Source: Bacteroidales bacterium H4 (GTDB lineage: Bacteria > Bacteroidota > Bacteroidia > Bacteroidales > Muribaculaceae). From it: DNA of 64,000 nt. Location: NCBI GenBank assembly GCA_001701165.1, contig DAAP01000023.1:62001-126000 (forward strand). The letters are read 5' to 3'. Under the pieces are notes generated by a model. It ran no database searches. It was not told where the DNA came from and was given only the letters and a program-made list of their open reading frames with translations. The translations under genes were made by a program, and so were the position numbers. The stretch's first letter is position 1. The number at the start of each line of letters is the position of its first letter. Positions 47,874 to 57,138 of this stretch are shown here, one piece after another.

Positions 47874-48356
47874 TTACTTTCCGCCCTTAGCGTCCTTGCA
47901 GCACTTTTGGCCTTCGCCTTTGGTGCACTTTCCGCCCTTAGCGTCTTTACAGCACTTTTGGCCTTCACCTTTGGTGCACTTTCCGCCCTTAGCGTCTTTG
48001 CAGCACTTGTGGCCTTCGCCTTTGGTGCACTTTCCGCCCTTAGCGTCTTTGCAGCACTTGTGGCCTTCGCCTTTGGTGCACTTTCCGCCCTTAGCGTCCT
48101 TGCTGCACTTGTGGCCTTCGCCTTTGGTGCACTTTCCGCCTCCGACATTGTCGGAGCACTTCTTTTCGCCGTTTTCTTTTACATTGCAGGTCTTTGGTGC
48201 TTTTGCGGCTTTGTCGCCTTTGCAGCACTTGTGGCCTTTTTCACACTTTTCGGTCTTTTCGCAGGTATTCTGCGTGGGCTGCGTAGCGGGAGCTTGTGCC
48301 ATGGCGCCAAAAGCGGACACGGCTGCAGCCATGACAAGTGTCAGAAATTTCTTCAT
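47874..48356 (-). CDS. Secreted Cys-rich protein with 17-residue tandem repeats
   Basis: 160 residues from the ATG at 48354-48356 (MKKFLTLVMAAAVSAFGAMAQ, signal peptide). After a Cys/Lys-rich spacer come five copies of a 17-residue unit (CTKGEGHKCCKDAKGGK, with H/Q and C/S variants). Each unit has two to three Cys and about five Lys, giving a strongly basic, thiol-rich chain. Metal binding, metallothionein-like, is plausible; function unknown. Own promoter and terminator. Confidence 0.75.
   Translation of the reverse strand: MKKFLTLVMAAAVSAFGAMAQAPATQPTQNTCEKTEKCEKGHKCCKGDKAAKAPKTCNVKENGEKKCSDNVGGGKCTKGEGHKCSKDAKGGKCTKGEGHKCCKDAKGGKCTKGEGHKCCKDAKGGKCTKGEGQKCCKDAKGGKCTKGEGQKCCKDAKGGK
47875..48142 (-). 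repeat. Five tandem 51-bp coding repeats
   Basis: Nearly identical 51-bp units, in frame, encode the CTKGEGHKCCKDAKGGK motif. Such repeats can gain or lose units by slippage, so copy number probably varies between strains. Confidence 0.85.
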
Positions 48357-48437
48357 AATCGGTTGTAACATTTGTCTTGGGATGAGTAATCGATTTTTTA
48401 TGTCGTTATGGCAACTCTTTGCCCGACATAGTTTGCG

Positions 48438-48445
48438 CAAAGATA
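48438..48445 (-). promoter_or_regulatory. -7 box of the Cys-rich repeat gene
   Basis: The minus strand reads TATCTTTG, leaving a leader of ~75 nt. This supports the start at 48356 rather than the longer frame to 48464. Confidence 0.6.
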
Positions 48446-48498
48446 CACATTGCCATCGATTCATTCCCTATACGTTAACATTATTTGTGTAAAAATTT

Positions 48499-49464
48499 TC
48501 AGTCTTCATTTTTGGCTTCCCATCCCAAGGCGCTGGCCCCGAGTATTGCCGCATCGGCTTCCTTGAGTTCGCTGAGTAGCACTTTGGGCTTGCCCTTGAA
48601 TATGGACATGATGTTACGATCGAGTGATTCGCGTAAAGGACGCAGCAACAGTTCGCCACTGCGAGCGAGACCGCCAAAGAGTATGAATGCCTCGGGCGAA
48701 GAGAACACTACCATGTCGGCGAAGGCCTGACCCAGCAGGTCACCGGTGTAATCGAATATTTCTTTGGCAAGTGCATCACCGCTCATGGCCGCATCATACA
48801 CGTCCTTGGAAGTGATTTCCTCTATATGGAGGTTGCGCAGCAATGAGGGCTCCTTGCGTATTTCGAGGAACTCGCGCGCTGTACGTGCCACACCCGTGGC
48901 CGAGCAGTATGCCTCGAGACAGCCCGTACGGCCGCAGCCGCACAGACGACCGTTGTTGCGCTTCATGATTACATGGCCCAACTCGCCGGCAAATCCGTCA
49001 TGGCCATATACCAACTGGCCGTTGATGACTATGCCGCTTCCTACGCCGGTGCCGAGGGTAATCATTATAAAGTCCTTGAGGCCGCGAGCGGCGCCGTAGG
49101 TCATCTCGCCTATGGCGGCAGCATTGGCGTCATTGGTGATGGTCACGGGTATGCCGAATTTTTCGCTGACCAGCTTAGCCAGCGGTATGGGCGTGGGCCA
49201 GGGGAGGTTGACGGCATCCTCAATCATGCCGGTATAGTAATTGGCATTGGGCGCGCCGATACCTATGCCGTGGATTTTGCCCTCGGCGTCATTGGCCTTT
49301 ATCAGTCGGGTAAGTTCGACATAAAGATCTTCGATAAAGCCGTCTACGGTGTTGTGTTTGCATGTTTTGATGGAAGACGAGGCTATAAGCACGCCGCGAG
49401 CATCGACGATGCCGAATACGGTATTGGTTCCGCCCAAGTCTATACCTACTACGTAAGGTTTCAT
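48499..49464 (-). CDS. ROK family sugar kinase (glucokinase-like)
   Basis: 321 residues. ATP motif GIDLGGTN at 8-15; the zinc site of ROK proteins in CGCGRTGCLEAYCS; DNDAN-like ITNDANAAAIGE and LGTGVGSGIV. Without the N-terminal HTH of ROK repressors it is an enzyme, most likely glucokinase or an amino-sugar kinase. Divergent from trpS; the nearby nagB hints at amino-sugar use but is not in the same operon. Confidence 0.88.
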   Translation of the reverse strand: MKPYVVGIDLGGTNTVFGIVDARGVLIASSSIKTCKHNTVDGFIEDLYVELTRLIKANDAEGKIHGIGIGAPNANYYTGMIEDAVNLPWPTPIPLAKLVSEKFGIPVTITNDANAAAIGEMTYGAARGLKDFIMITLGTGVGSGIVINGQLVYGHDGFAGELGHVIMKRNNGRLCGCGRTGCLEAYCSATGVARTAREFLEIRKEPSLLRNLHIEEITSKDVYDAAMSGDALAKEIFDYTGDLLGQAFADMVVFSSPEAFILFGGLARSGELLLRPLRESLDRNIMSIFKGKPKVLLSELKEADAAILGASALGWEAKNED

Positions 49465-49541
49465 AGGGAATATGGTTGTGTTTGATGTATAGGTGTATAT
49501 ATGTATTTTATATCGTCAACTTGTGTATACAAGTAAGCCCA

Positions 49542-49549
49542 CAAATGTA
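49542..49549 (-). promoter_or_regulatory. -7 box of the ROK kinase gene
   Basis: The minus strand reads TACATTTG, with a leader of ~70 nt to the start at 49464. Confidence 0.55.
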
Positions 49550-49634
49550 CACATTTTTTTTTAATCCTCGACGTTTTGTGCCGTCCTATGCCAAATATTT
49601 GCCCGTACCTGACGTCCGTTTCCCATTTTATAGC

Positions 49635-49642
49635 TACCTTTG
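49635..49642 (+). promoter_or_regulatory. -7 box of trpS
   Basis: TACCTTTG fits the consensus and gives a leader of ~40 nt to the trpS ATG. The -33 element is weak. Confidence 0.65.
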
Positions 49643-49687
49643 TGGAATAAAAACGCACACATAGACAAATAGCAATACATTATATAT

Positions 49688-50773
49688 ATGAGCAAAGACA
49701 TCGTACTTAGCGGTATTCGTCCGACCGGCAACCTGCACCTTGGCAACTACTTTGGTGCCCTGCGCAAGTTTGTCAAGATGCAGGACGATTTCGACTGCTT
49801 TTTTTTCATCGCGGATTTGCACGCCCTGACCACCAACACCGATCCGGAAGCGCTACACGCCAACGTCAAAAACATTCTGGCACAATATCTGGCCGCCGGC
49901 ATAGACCCGGACAAGGCCGCTATATTCGTCCAAAGCGACATACCCGAAATTCCGGAAATGTACCTACTGCTGAATATGCATGTAGGCGTGGGTGAACTGA
50001 TGCGAACCACTTCCTTCAAAGACAAGGCCCGCAAGGCATTGGGCCTGGCAGCCCCCGGGAGTGACGCCTCGACCATGACCAAGGAAGAGGACGAGGCCTT
50101 TGAGCACCAGTTATTCGGCGGCGACAGCAACAAGCGCGTCAGCGCCGGACTGCTCACCTACCCCACCCTCATGGCCGTGGACATCCTGATACAAAAAGCA
50201 AAGTATGTCCCCGTAGGCAAAGACCAAGAGCAGCATCTTGAACTGACACGCCGCTTTGCACGCCGCTTCAACAGTTTCTACGGCGTCGAGGAATTTATCG
50301 AACCGCAAAACTTCGATTTCGGCGGAAAGCCCATCAAAGTCCCCGGCCTGGACGGCAGCGGAAAGATGGGCAAGAGCGAAGGCAACTGCATATACCTCAT
50401 CGACGGCCCCAAGACACTGCGAAAAAAAGTTATGCGCGCCGTCACCGACGAAGGCCCCAAAGAGCCGAACTCGCATATGTGCGAGCCGATAGCTAACCTG
50501 ATTTCGCTCCTCGAGCTTGCCTCGACTCCCGAAGTGGTGCAGAAATATCGTGATGCATATGCAGACTGCTCGATACGCTACGGCGACCTCAAAAAAGAAC
50601 TTGCCGAAGACCTTACGCGTATCACCGAGCCTATACGCGAGCGCATCAACACATACCTCAACGATGAAGCGTACCTGCGTCAGGTTTTGGCTCGCGGTGC
50701 CGAACGCGCACGCGAACGCGCTTCCAAGACCCTGGCCGAAGTACGCCAAATTATGGGTCTGCGAGGCTTCTGA
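49688..50773 (+). CDS. trpS: Tryptophan-tRNA ligase
   Basis: 361 residues. Class I HIGH-like PTGNLHLGNYFGA at 11-23 and KMSKS-like GKMGKSEGN. It charges tRNA-Trp. No leader trp regulation was seen in the short spacer. Confidence 0.96.
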   Translation: MSKDIVLSGIRPTGNLHLGNYFGALRKFVKMQDDFDCFFFIADLHALTTNTDPEALHANVKNILAQYLAAGIDPDKAAIFVQSDIPEIPEMYLLLNMHVGVGELMRTTSFKDKARKALGLAAPGSDASTMTKEEDEAFEHQLFGGDSNKRVSAGLLTYPTLMAVDILIQKAKYVPVGKDQEQHLELTRRFARRFNSFYGVEEFIEPQNFDFGGKPIKVPGLDGSGKMGKSEGNCIYLIDGPKTLRKKVMRAVTDEGPKEPNSHMCEPIANLISLLELASTPEVVQKYRDAYADCSIRYGDLKKELAEDLTRITEPIRERINTYLNDEAYLRQVLARGAERARERASKTLAEVRQIMGLRGF

Positions 50774-50857
50774 CCATAGCTCAGCCACTCGACCAAGCTC
50801 GACTACAAGACACGTAAAAAAATACTTCTCACAAATCATATAATTCTCTACTTAGCC

Positions 50858-51667
50858 ATGAGACTTATCATCGAAAAGAATTACGAAAACGTATCCCAAT
50901 GGGCAGCCAACTACGTAGCCGCCCGCATCAATGAGGCCAAACCGACAGCCGAACACCCCTTTGTTCTCGGATGCCCGACAGGCAGCAGCCCCTTAGGCAT
51001 GTACCGCGCCCTCATCCGCCTCAACAAGGAAGGCAAAGTATCATTCCGCAATGTTGTCACCTTCAATATGGACGAATACTGCGGCATACCTCGCGACCAC
51101 GAACAGAGCTACCACACCTTCATGTGGACCAACTTTTTCAACCAAATCGACATCCTCCCCGAGAACGTCAATATTCTCAACGGCAACGCCGAAGACCCCG
51201 TGGCCGAATGTCGTCGCTACGAAAAAAAGATTGCTTCCTACGGCGGCATCGATCTCTTCTTGGGCGGCGTAGGCCCCGACGGACATATCGCTTTCAACGA
51301 GCCCGGTTCGTCGCTGACATCGCGCACTCGCATGAAAACGCTGACACACGATACCATCATCGCCAACTCGCGCTTCTTCAACAACGATGTCAACCTCGTT
51401 CCGAAAACCGCCCTTACCGTAGGCGTCGGCACCATCATGTCGGCTCGTAGCGTCCTGCTGATCGTAAACGGCCACAACAAGGCACGCGCCCTCAAACATG
51501 GCGTAGAAGGCGGCATCAGCCAAATGTGGACTATCTCCGCCTTGCAGATGCACCAAAAGGCTATCATCGTAGCCGATGAAGAGGCTTGCGACGAACTCAA
51601 GGTTGCCACATACCGCTACTTCAAGGACATCGAAGCTGCTAACCTTGACCCACAGTCACAATTCTGA
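50858..51667 (+). CDS. nagB: Glucosamine-6-phosphate deaminase
   Basis: 269 residues. It converts glucosamine-6-phosphate to fructose-6-phosphate and ammonia. Signatures: [23 protein letters not shown], and the active-site loop [16 protein letters not shown]. Length and motifs match the hexameric NagB family. A strong terminator follows. Confidence 0.96.
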   Translation: MRLIIEKNYENVSQWAANYVAARINEAKPTAEHPFVLGCPTGSSPLGMYRALIRLNKEGKVSFRNVVTFNMDEYCGIPRDHEQSYHTFMWTNFFNQIDILPENVNILNGNAEDPVAECRRYEKKIASYGGIDLFLGGVGPDGHIAFNEPGSSLTSRTRMKTLTHDTIIANSRFFNNDVNLVPKTALTVGVGTIMSARSVLLIVNGHNKARALKHGVEGGISQMWTISALQMHQKAIIVADEEACDELKVATYRYFKDIEAANLDPQSQF

Positions 51668-51693
51668 TATAGTGCCTCCCGGTAGAGGCTACA

Positions 51694-51727
51694 CAAAAAA
51701 AGGCGATGCAAATGCATCGCCTTTTTT
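51694..51727 (+). terminator. Intrinsic terminator after nagB
   Basis: A run of A, a 9-bp stem GGCGATGCA/TGCATCGCC with a 2-nt loop, and a run of T, so it can act in both directions. Confidence 0.9.
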
Positions 51728-51835
51728 TATGGATGAAGATGACTGTAATGGATGATATAGGATGCATAGCATTTTATCAGAAACAGACCCGGTTGTTTCC
51801 TGTTTTGCCTTAATATTTTTTTAACGGAATATTTG

Positions 51836-51865
51836 TTTGCTGTTAAATGGAATATCGTTAACTTG
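51836..51865 (+). promoter_or_regulatory. Promoter of the leucine-rich repeat protein gene, with long leader
   Basis: TTTG at 51836-51839, 19 bp, then TAACTTG at 51859-51865, one T short of consensus. The ~160-nt leader to 52030 can fold locally (CTGAC with GTCAG at 51906-51926). The rest of 51728-51835 is AT-rich and shows nothing. Confidence 0.5.
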
Positions 51866-52029
51866 CACCCGTAAATCAGAAGACAGCAGCACTATAAGCA
51901 CTTCCCTGACAGCATTTTAAGGTCAGACATCGAGAGCGGTGTCGGCCGAACGTCGGGAGTAGTACCTCGGAGTTGCTGACGGAAATACAACTAAGTGAAA
52001 AACAAGTTTAACCCTTTAACAAAACGGAA

Positions 52030-54390
52030 ATGAAAAAACTTTTCTTAAAACAGGCTTTGGCAGTGGCAATAATGCTGCTGTCAGGCATCGTATCTTACGC
52101 GGCATCTTTCGGCAAGTGTGGTGACAACCTCACTTGGACGATGGATGATGCGGGAAACCTGGTGATTACGGGATCCGGAGATATGTATGACGCGCACGAT
52201 CCTCAATATCAGGCGAATGCGTGGGTAGACAGTAAAGTCAAGACTGTAAAATTCCCGGGAGGTCTCACTTCGATTGGTTATGCGATGTTTACCTATACCC
52301 GAAATCTTAAAGAACTAAACTTGGCCGGTACTCAAGTCAAAACCATTAAGGGTAATGCGTTCCGTAATAGTGGTATCACAACGGTTTATTTGCCAAGTAC
52401 ACTGAAGGAAATCAGAACTTCAGCATTCTGGGACTGCTCTGACATAGAAGTGATTAGGGTCGATGTATTAAACACAACATACGACTCGCGCAACAAGTGT
52501 AATGCAGTCATCGAAACCGCTACCAATAAGTTGATTATGGGTGGCAACAAAACCGTAATTCCGAGTACTGTAAAAATTATTGGAGAGTCCGCTTTTCGTG
52601 GACGCACCAAACTGACCTCACTTGGCTTGCATGCTGCTGTGCAGGAAATACATCCTTTTGCATATGCCGGCTGTACTGCATTAAAGAGTGCTTTTATTCC
52701 TGCCGGAGTGCTACTTATTGGTTACAACCCTTTTATGGGTTGCGAGAATTTGGAATATATCAATGTGGACGAAAAGAACACGCGATATGACTCGCGCTTC
52801 GACTGTGACGCCATCATCGAAACCCAGCCCGCGACCTTGATTGCCGGATGTTCCAGCACTATCATCCCCAGGAACATACTCACTATTGATGAGTATGCTT
52901 TCGATGGTATCAACATAGAGAGCATCTATATTCCGGCATCAGTGACAACTATCAAGGAGAGAGCCATACATAATTGTACATTGTTGGGTTCCATAACGGT
53001 AGACAAAAAAAACAGTGTCTACGACTCGCGTGACAACTGCAATGCTATCATCAAAACCAAGACAAACGAACTGATAGTCGGTTGCTACAACACAGTAATC
53101 CCCAATGGAATAAAGAGCATTGCGAATTATGCGTTTGATGAAGCCGGCTCTTTGAAAGACGTTATAATTGCACCAACGGTTACGAGCATCGGTGACAACG
53201 CCTTCAGAGGCACCAATATTACAGGACTATATCTCCCGCCGTCTATAACTTCAATCGGAAATTCTGCTTTTGCATGGAACTCCGACATTAAGGAAATAGT
53301 TGCGTGTATGACTACGCCTCCAACGATAACAAAAACCACGTTCAGTTCGTATACATACGATAAGACCAAGTTGATAGTGCCGCCGGATACGAAAGCGAAG
53401 TATCAAGCTGCCGAGTATTGGAAGAATTTCCAAACTATCGAGGAAGGCACCCGAGGTGGTCAGTGTGGAGACAAAGCCTTTTGGACCATGCTCAACGGAG
53501 CTGTTAATATCACCGGCACCGGTGCTATGTATGATTTTACAAGCACCGAGACCGCAGAAAAGCAATGGGGTACGGCGACAGCCTTGAACATAGGCGAAGG
53601 CATCACTAAGATAGGCAACTATAATTTCTTTAATTGCCGCAACATAAAGACTGTGTCTTTCCCCTCGACATTGACCACGATTGGTCGTGGTGTCTTCGAG
53701 TACTGTAGAAGCATTGAGAGCATTTGGATTCCCAAGTCGGTGACAAGCATACAAGCCGGGACATTCGGCGGTTGCTCTTCGGTGAAGCTCATGTATGTGG
53801 AGGCCGACAACACGGTTTACGACTCGCGCAACAACTGCAACGCCATCATCAAGACCGCTGACAACGAACTGGTGGCAGGCTGTACCGTAACCGTCATACC
53901 CAACACCGTGACCACTATCGGAGGTGCTGCATTTGCGCTCTACTCAAATCTGACCAAGATTACCATACCCGGGTCTGTGACTAAGATAAAAGCCTCCGCA
54001 TTCCGTTACACAAAACTGGATGAACTCCACGTCGAAGCCACCGAGCCTCCGGCATGCACTCCAAACACGTTCTACGGCGTCGAGGTAGCAAAGTGCAAGC
54101 TCTATGTCCCCATAGGCTCTATCGAAAAGTACAAGGCTGCTGACATCTGGAAAGACTTTATCATCCTTGCCGGCGTAGACGACATCACCGCAGACGACAG
54201 CGGCGTAGCAGTGCGCACGGTCGGTCGCGATATCACCATCTCCGGAGCACCCGACGATGCCCTTGTCGAAGTGTACAACACGGCAGGTATGACCGTCTAC
54301 AGCGGCACCGCCAAGACCATCGCCGCTCCCGCCTCCGGACTCTACATTGTCCGCGTAGCCGGCACCACCCACAAAGTGGCTGTCAAGTAA
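52030..54390 (+). CDS. BspA-type leucine-rich repeat secreted protein
   Basis: 786 residues with signal peptide (ALAVAIMLLSGIVSYA). Two similar halves each start with a C-G-D...W-T-M...G-x-G-x-M-Y-D module (residues ~30-60 and ~475-510) followed by LRR_5 repeats (AFRNSGITTVYLPSTLKEI; YDSRNNCNAII...TVIPNTV). The last ~70 residues (VEVYNTAGMTVYSG ... GLYIVRVAGTTHKVAVK) are a type-A sorting tail. BspA-like proteins are surface adhesins; the ligand is unknown. Confidence 0.88.
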   Translation: MKKLFLKQALAVAIMLLSGIVSYAASFGKCGDNLTWTMDDAGNLVITGSGDMYDAHDPQYQANAWVDSKVKTVKFPGGLTSIGYAMFTYTRNLKELNLAGTQVKTIKGNAFRNSGITTVYLPSTLKEIRTSAFWDCSDIEVIRVDVLNTTYDSRNKCNAVIETATNKLIMGGNKTVIPSTVKIIGESAFRGRTKLTSLGLHAAVQEIHPFAYAGCTALKSAFIPAGVLLIGYNPFMGCENLEYINVDEKNTRYDSRFDCDAIIETQPATLIAGCSSTIIPRNILTIDEYAFDGINIESIYIPASVTTIKERAIHNCTLLGSITVDKKNSVYDSRDNCNAIIKTKTNELIVGCYNTVIPNGIKSIANYAFDEAGSLKDVIIAPTVTSIGDNAFRGTNITGLYLPPSITSIGNSAFAWNSDIKEIVACMTTPPTITKTTFSSYTYDKTKLIVPPDTKAKYQAAEYWKNFQTIEEGTRGGQCGDKAFWTMLNGAVNITGTGAMYDFTSTETAEKQWGTATALNIGEGITKIGNYNFFNCRNIKTVSFPSTLTTIGRGVFEYCRSIESIWIPKSVTSIQAGTFGGCSSVKLMYVEADNTVYDSRNNCNAIIKTADNELVAGCTVTVIPNTVTTIGGAAFALYSNLTKITIPGSVTKIKASAFRYTKLDELHVEATEPPACTPNTFYGVEVAKCKLYVPIGSIEKYKAADIWKDFIILAGVDDITADDSGVAVRTVGRDITISGAPDDALVEVYNTAGMTVYSGTAKTIAAPASGLYIVRVAGTTHKVAVK

Positions 54391-54417
54391 ACTCCCCACA
54401 CACGCTTAGAGGTTAGC

Positions 54418-54526
54418 GTCAATAGCTTCAATAGCTCGAATAGGCAAAAACCGGCTCAGCCACTGCCTATTGCGACTATTGGAGCTATTGTTACTATTAT
54501 TGCTATAGAAGCTATTGCTGCTATAC
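54418..54526. repeat. 9-bp-period inverted repeat after the LRR gene
   Basis: CTATTGnnn recurs every 9 bp for seven units (54467-54525), with the reverse complement units CAATAGCTT/CAATAGCTC upstream at 54420-54437, so the region can fold into a long imperfect hairpin enclosing GGCAAAAACCGGCTCAGCCACTGCC. It may act as terminator for the LRR gene; the periodicity is unusual for that. Confidence 0.6.
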
Positions 54527-54883
54527 CCCACGTCTACAAGGAATGATATTGCTGTTAGCTGCCGGAGTGCCGGCAGAATTCACAGGCATTTCAAGACTTT
54601 GACAACGGGTCACCCGAATTGGCTGGCTTTAGAAGAGAAGTAACAATAAAGGTTTAAAAGCTGCTATTTCTCAACTGTCATTAGCGACTCAAGGTGGCTA
54701 CATCCAACAGCTTCAAGATTATAAGGCCACCAACCCGGATCCTGCCTCCAATCTTTAAACGACAATACTACGCGTTCGGCACACTCTCATAAGTATAGGA
54801 AAAGGCATCCCGCCGAAGATTGCGAGATGCCTTTGTATTTATCAGAGCCTAATATATTGCCGACCGCCTATGACGGCGCGGTG
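54527..54883. other. Spacer with possible gene remnant
   Basis: Between the 9-bp repeats and the LysM gene no complete gene is seen. A 40-codon frame ending at TAA ~54760 (ISQLSLATQGGYIQQLQDYK, preceded by an in-frame stop) looks protein-like and could be the C-terminal relic of a deleted gene. The stretch at 54807-54836 (AGGCATC ... GATGCCT followed by TTTG) is terminator-like. Confidence 0.35.
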
Positions 54884-55870
54884 TCAGTTGATTTTCAACT
54901 TTTGACCCGGACGTATCTTGGTCGAGGCCTTGATGCCATTGGCGCGGCACAGACGTGCGACGGTGGTATGGTTACGCGCGGCTATCTTGCTCAACGAATC
55001 GCCTTTTTTGACCGTCACCGAGCGCGAAGATGTCCCGGACGAATGCTTGGTACGCGAAGGAGTCGAAGCCTGGGCGCGATTGGCACTGCGCATGGCGTTG
55101 TACGTGCGAGCATACTCGGCATTGGCTGCGGGCGAGAAGTTGCGTGCATTCTGATATGTATTCTTATTGAAGACATACGTATCCGTATGGGTTGTCTGGT
55201 TAGCAAAGTCAAAGATACCTGCCGGATTAATTGCATAACCCATATATCGGGTTTCGAAATGCAGGTGCGGTCCGGTAGAACGACCGGTATTACCACCAAG
55301 TGCTATGGGATCACCGGCGTGTACATACTGCTCGGGCTTGACAAGGAAACATGACAAGTGGCCGTAGACGGTCTCTAAGTCGTTGGTATGGCGTATCACG
55401 ATATAATAGCCGTATCCGCGACGTTCGAAGTTGGTGATGCGTACACGTCCGTCGAAAGCTGCATATATGGTATCGCGCATATGTATACCGATGTCTATAC
55501 CCTTATGCATACGACGAAAGCGGCGACGGTAGCCGTAAGGCGAGGTAATGGGGCCGTTGTGGGGCATACAGTAGTTGGAGACATCGATGACAGCAGTCTG
55601 TGGTACGTGCACATTGGCATAGCAGTTGACGCGGTTCGAGTTCCAGCCTTCTTCGTAGATATCGCCCTCGGGCTCGTCCTCAGTACTGAAGTTGAGGTAA
55701 TCAATAGTGGGATTTATCGAGATGGAGTGAGTGGCCGAGGCCTGATTGGCCAGCAGGTCGGAAGTCTGCTTGGTATGCTGACCCGGCAGCCGGTATGTCT
55801 GAGCCGTAGCCACCGCGGCTGTACCGAGGGCAAGGGAGACAAACGTCATAATGCGTGCTATGCTATTCAT
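54884..55870 (-). CDS. M23 peptidase with C-terminal LysM domain
   Basis: 328 residues from the ATG at 55868-55870, giving a signal peptide (MTFVSLALGTAAVATAQ). The M23 domain (~100-215) has HKGIDIGIH and HLHFETR zinc ligands; the LysM motif at ~280-328 (VKKGDSLSKIAARNHTTVARLCRANGI) binds peptidoglycan. It is a cell wall hydrolase or activator, unrelated in context to the Rhs M23 tip. The longer frame to 56119 is spurious. Confidence 0.9.
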   Translation of the reverse strand: MNSIARIMTFVSLALGTAAVATAQTYRLPGQHTKQTSDLLANQASATHSISINPTIDYLNFSTEDEPEGDIYEEGWNSNRVNCYANVHVPQTAVIDVSNYCMPHNGPITSPYGYRRRFRRMHKGIDIGIHMRDTIYAAFDGRVRITNFERRGYGYYIVIRHTNDLETVYGHLSCFLVKPEQYVHAGDPIALGGNTGRSTGPHLHFETRYMGYAINPAGIFDFANQTTHTDTYVFNKNTYQNARNFSPAANAEYARTYNAMRSANRAQASTPSRTKHSSGTSSRSVTVKKGDSLSKIAARNHTTVARLCRANGIKASTKIRPGQKLKIN

Positions 55871-56131
55871 TGGTCTGTATAAGTCCGTTGTGACTGCGGA
55901 GCGTCGGTCGGTGCGCTGACAAAGAGAAACGTCCGCAGGCGGATGCAAGTTATGTGTGGTTAGATGATGTGATGAACACCCGAGGTCCGGTCGGCTGCAG
56001 TGGACCGCAAGCCTCGGTGTCGGAGGAAATGGAGAAACAGCCGCCGCTGCGACTGTCGCGGGAGAGGACGGCGCGGCTGTCAGAGCCTGCCGTAAGGGAA
56101 CCTGACGCCCTCTGCGCAATTGTCAATCACC

Positions 56132-56596
56132 TCAAGCCATCTCGTCGGCAGCGTAAATGCTGCCGAGGACGGCGGGAGTGTACTCGAAGATTTCGCCATC
56201 GCGGAAGAACCGCTTGATCTCGATGGCTGCATTCTCCGGGGTGTCGCTGGCATGAATGATGTTTTCCTGGCCGGACATACCCATATCGCCGCGTATGGTG
56301 CCGGGAGCGGCAGCGCGACAATTGGTGGCGCCGGTCATGGCACGCACGCACGACACCACATCCTTACCTTCAAGGCACATTACTATGACGGGCGTAGCCA
56401 TCATCGAGCGTACCAACGTCGGGAAAAACGGGCAATCGACAAGGTGTGCATAGTGCTCGCGCAGTATCGCCTCGTCCAGTTGCATCATCTTTATGCCGGC
56501 TATTATAAGTCCTTTACGTAGAAAACGGTCGAGTATTTGACCGCTGAGTCCGCGCTGTATTGCCGACGGTTTTAGGATGATGAGGGTCTTTTCCAT
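56132..56596 (-). CDS. ndk: Nucleoside-diphosphate kinase
   Basis: 154 residues. The active histidine is in NIIHASDTPENA; KPSAIQRGL at the N-terminus is also typical. It transfers the gamma phosphate among NTPs. Slightly longer than the common 140-residue form through a C-terminal extension. Confidence 0.94.
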   Translation of the reverse strand: MEKTLIILKPSAIQRGLSGQILDRFLRKGLIIAGIKMMQLDEAILREHYAHLVDCPFFPTLVRSMMATPVIVMCLEGKDVVSCVRAMTGATNCRAAAPGTIRGDMGMSGQENIIHASDTPENAAIEIKRFFRDGEIFEYTPAVLGSIYAADEMA

Positions 56597-56685
56597 ACGT
56601 GGATTTTGTGGTGTCTGTTGTTGCAGATGTGGTTTTTTAGGTGGTCAGTTGTTAGAGGGTGTTAACGATTTTCATCGTGACATCC

Positions 56686-56693
56686 CAAAGGTA
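56686..56693 (-). promoter_or_regulatory. -7 box of ndk
   Basis: The minus strand reads TACCTTTG, with a leader of ~85 nt to the ndk start. Confidence 0.6.
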
Positions 56694-56800
56694 AACATTT
56701 TTCGCGAAATAGCGGCTTTTTGTTCGCGTTTTTTTCCGAAATAGCACTTTTCAGCGCCCGAATACCCTCAGCAGCGCTTTGTAAATCAAATCATTACACA

Positions 56801-56824
56801 AAAACATGTTTTACAACATGTTTT
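56801..56824. repeat. Palindrome between ndk and glyA
   Basis: AAAACATGTT and AACATGTTTT flank a 4-nt loop. It lies midway between divergent promoters, so it may be an operator rather than a terminator. The remaining sequence of 56597-56959 shows nothing else. Confidence 0.45.
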
Positions 56825-56959
56825 TGCTCGATGACGTTTTCGCCTCCCTTTTCCTATCAAAATCTATGTTCGCGAATGTGAATTTTTGTAATATTTCACA
56901 ACGCAATAAATGATCACATCCGAGTCGCTCTCGAAACATTCAGACTATTCGCCAACGGT

Positions 56960-56991
56960 TTTGCGGCATTTAGGATTAATTATTAACTTTG
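56960..56991 (+). promoter_or_regulatory. Promoter of glyA
   Basis: TTTG at 56960-56963, 20 bp, then TAACTTTG at 56984-56991. The ~140-nt leader to the ATG contains GCCTGCG-ACG-CCGCAGGC and other GC-rich pairing, suggesting a structured 5' region. Confidence 0.8.
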
Positions 56992-57138
56992 TGGCACAGA
57001 AGTCCGGCGGCGCAAATGCTGCCGACAGCCGCTAACGCCGCAGTGCAAGTCGCAATACCGAAGCCTGCGACGCCGCAGGCGAATATGCAATACAACAAGA
57101 CTATACCTATATATTATCCCCGAAATAAAACCGAGAAT

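Noticed and set aside
47875..48142. Direct repeats considered as a CRISPR array
   Set aside because: The units are contiguous 51-bp coding repeats without spacers, and no cas gene is nearby.
47721..48492. Forward-strand frames across the 51-bp repeats
   Set aside because: They translate to low-complexity SALSVFAALV-type repeats with no signal peptide, promoter or start; the reverse-strand Cys-rich protein explains the repeats.
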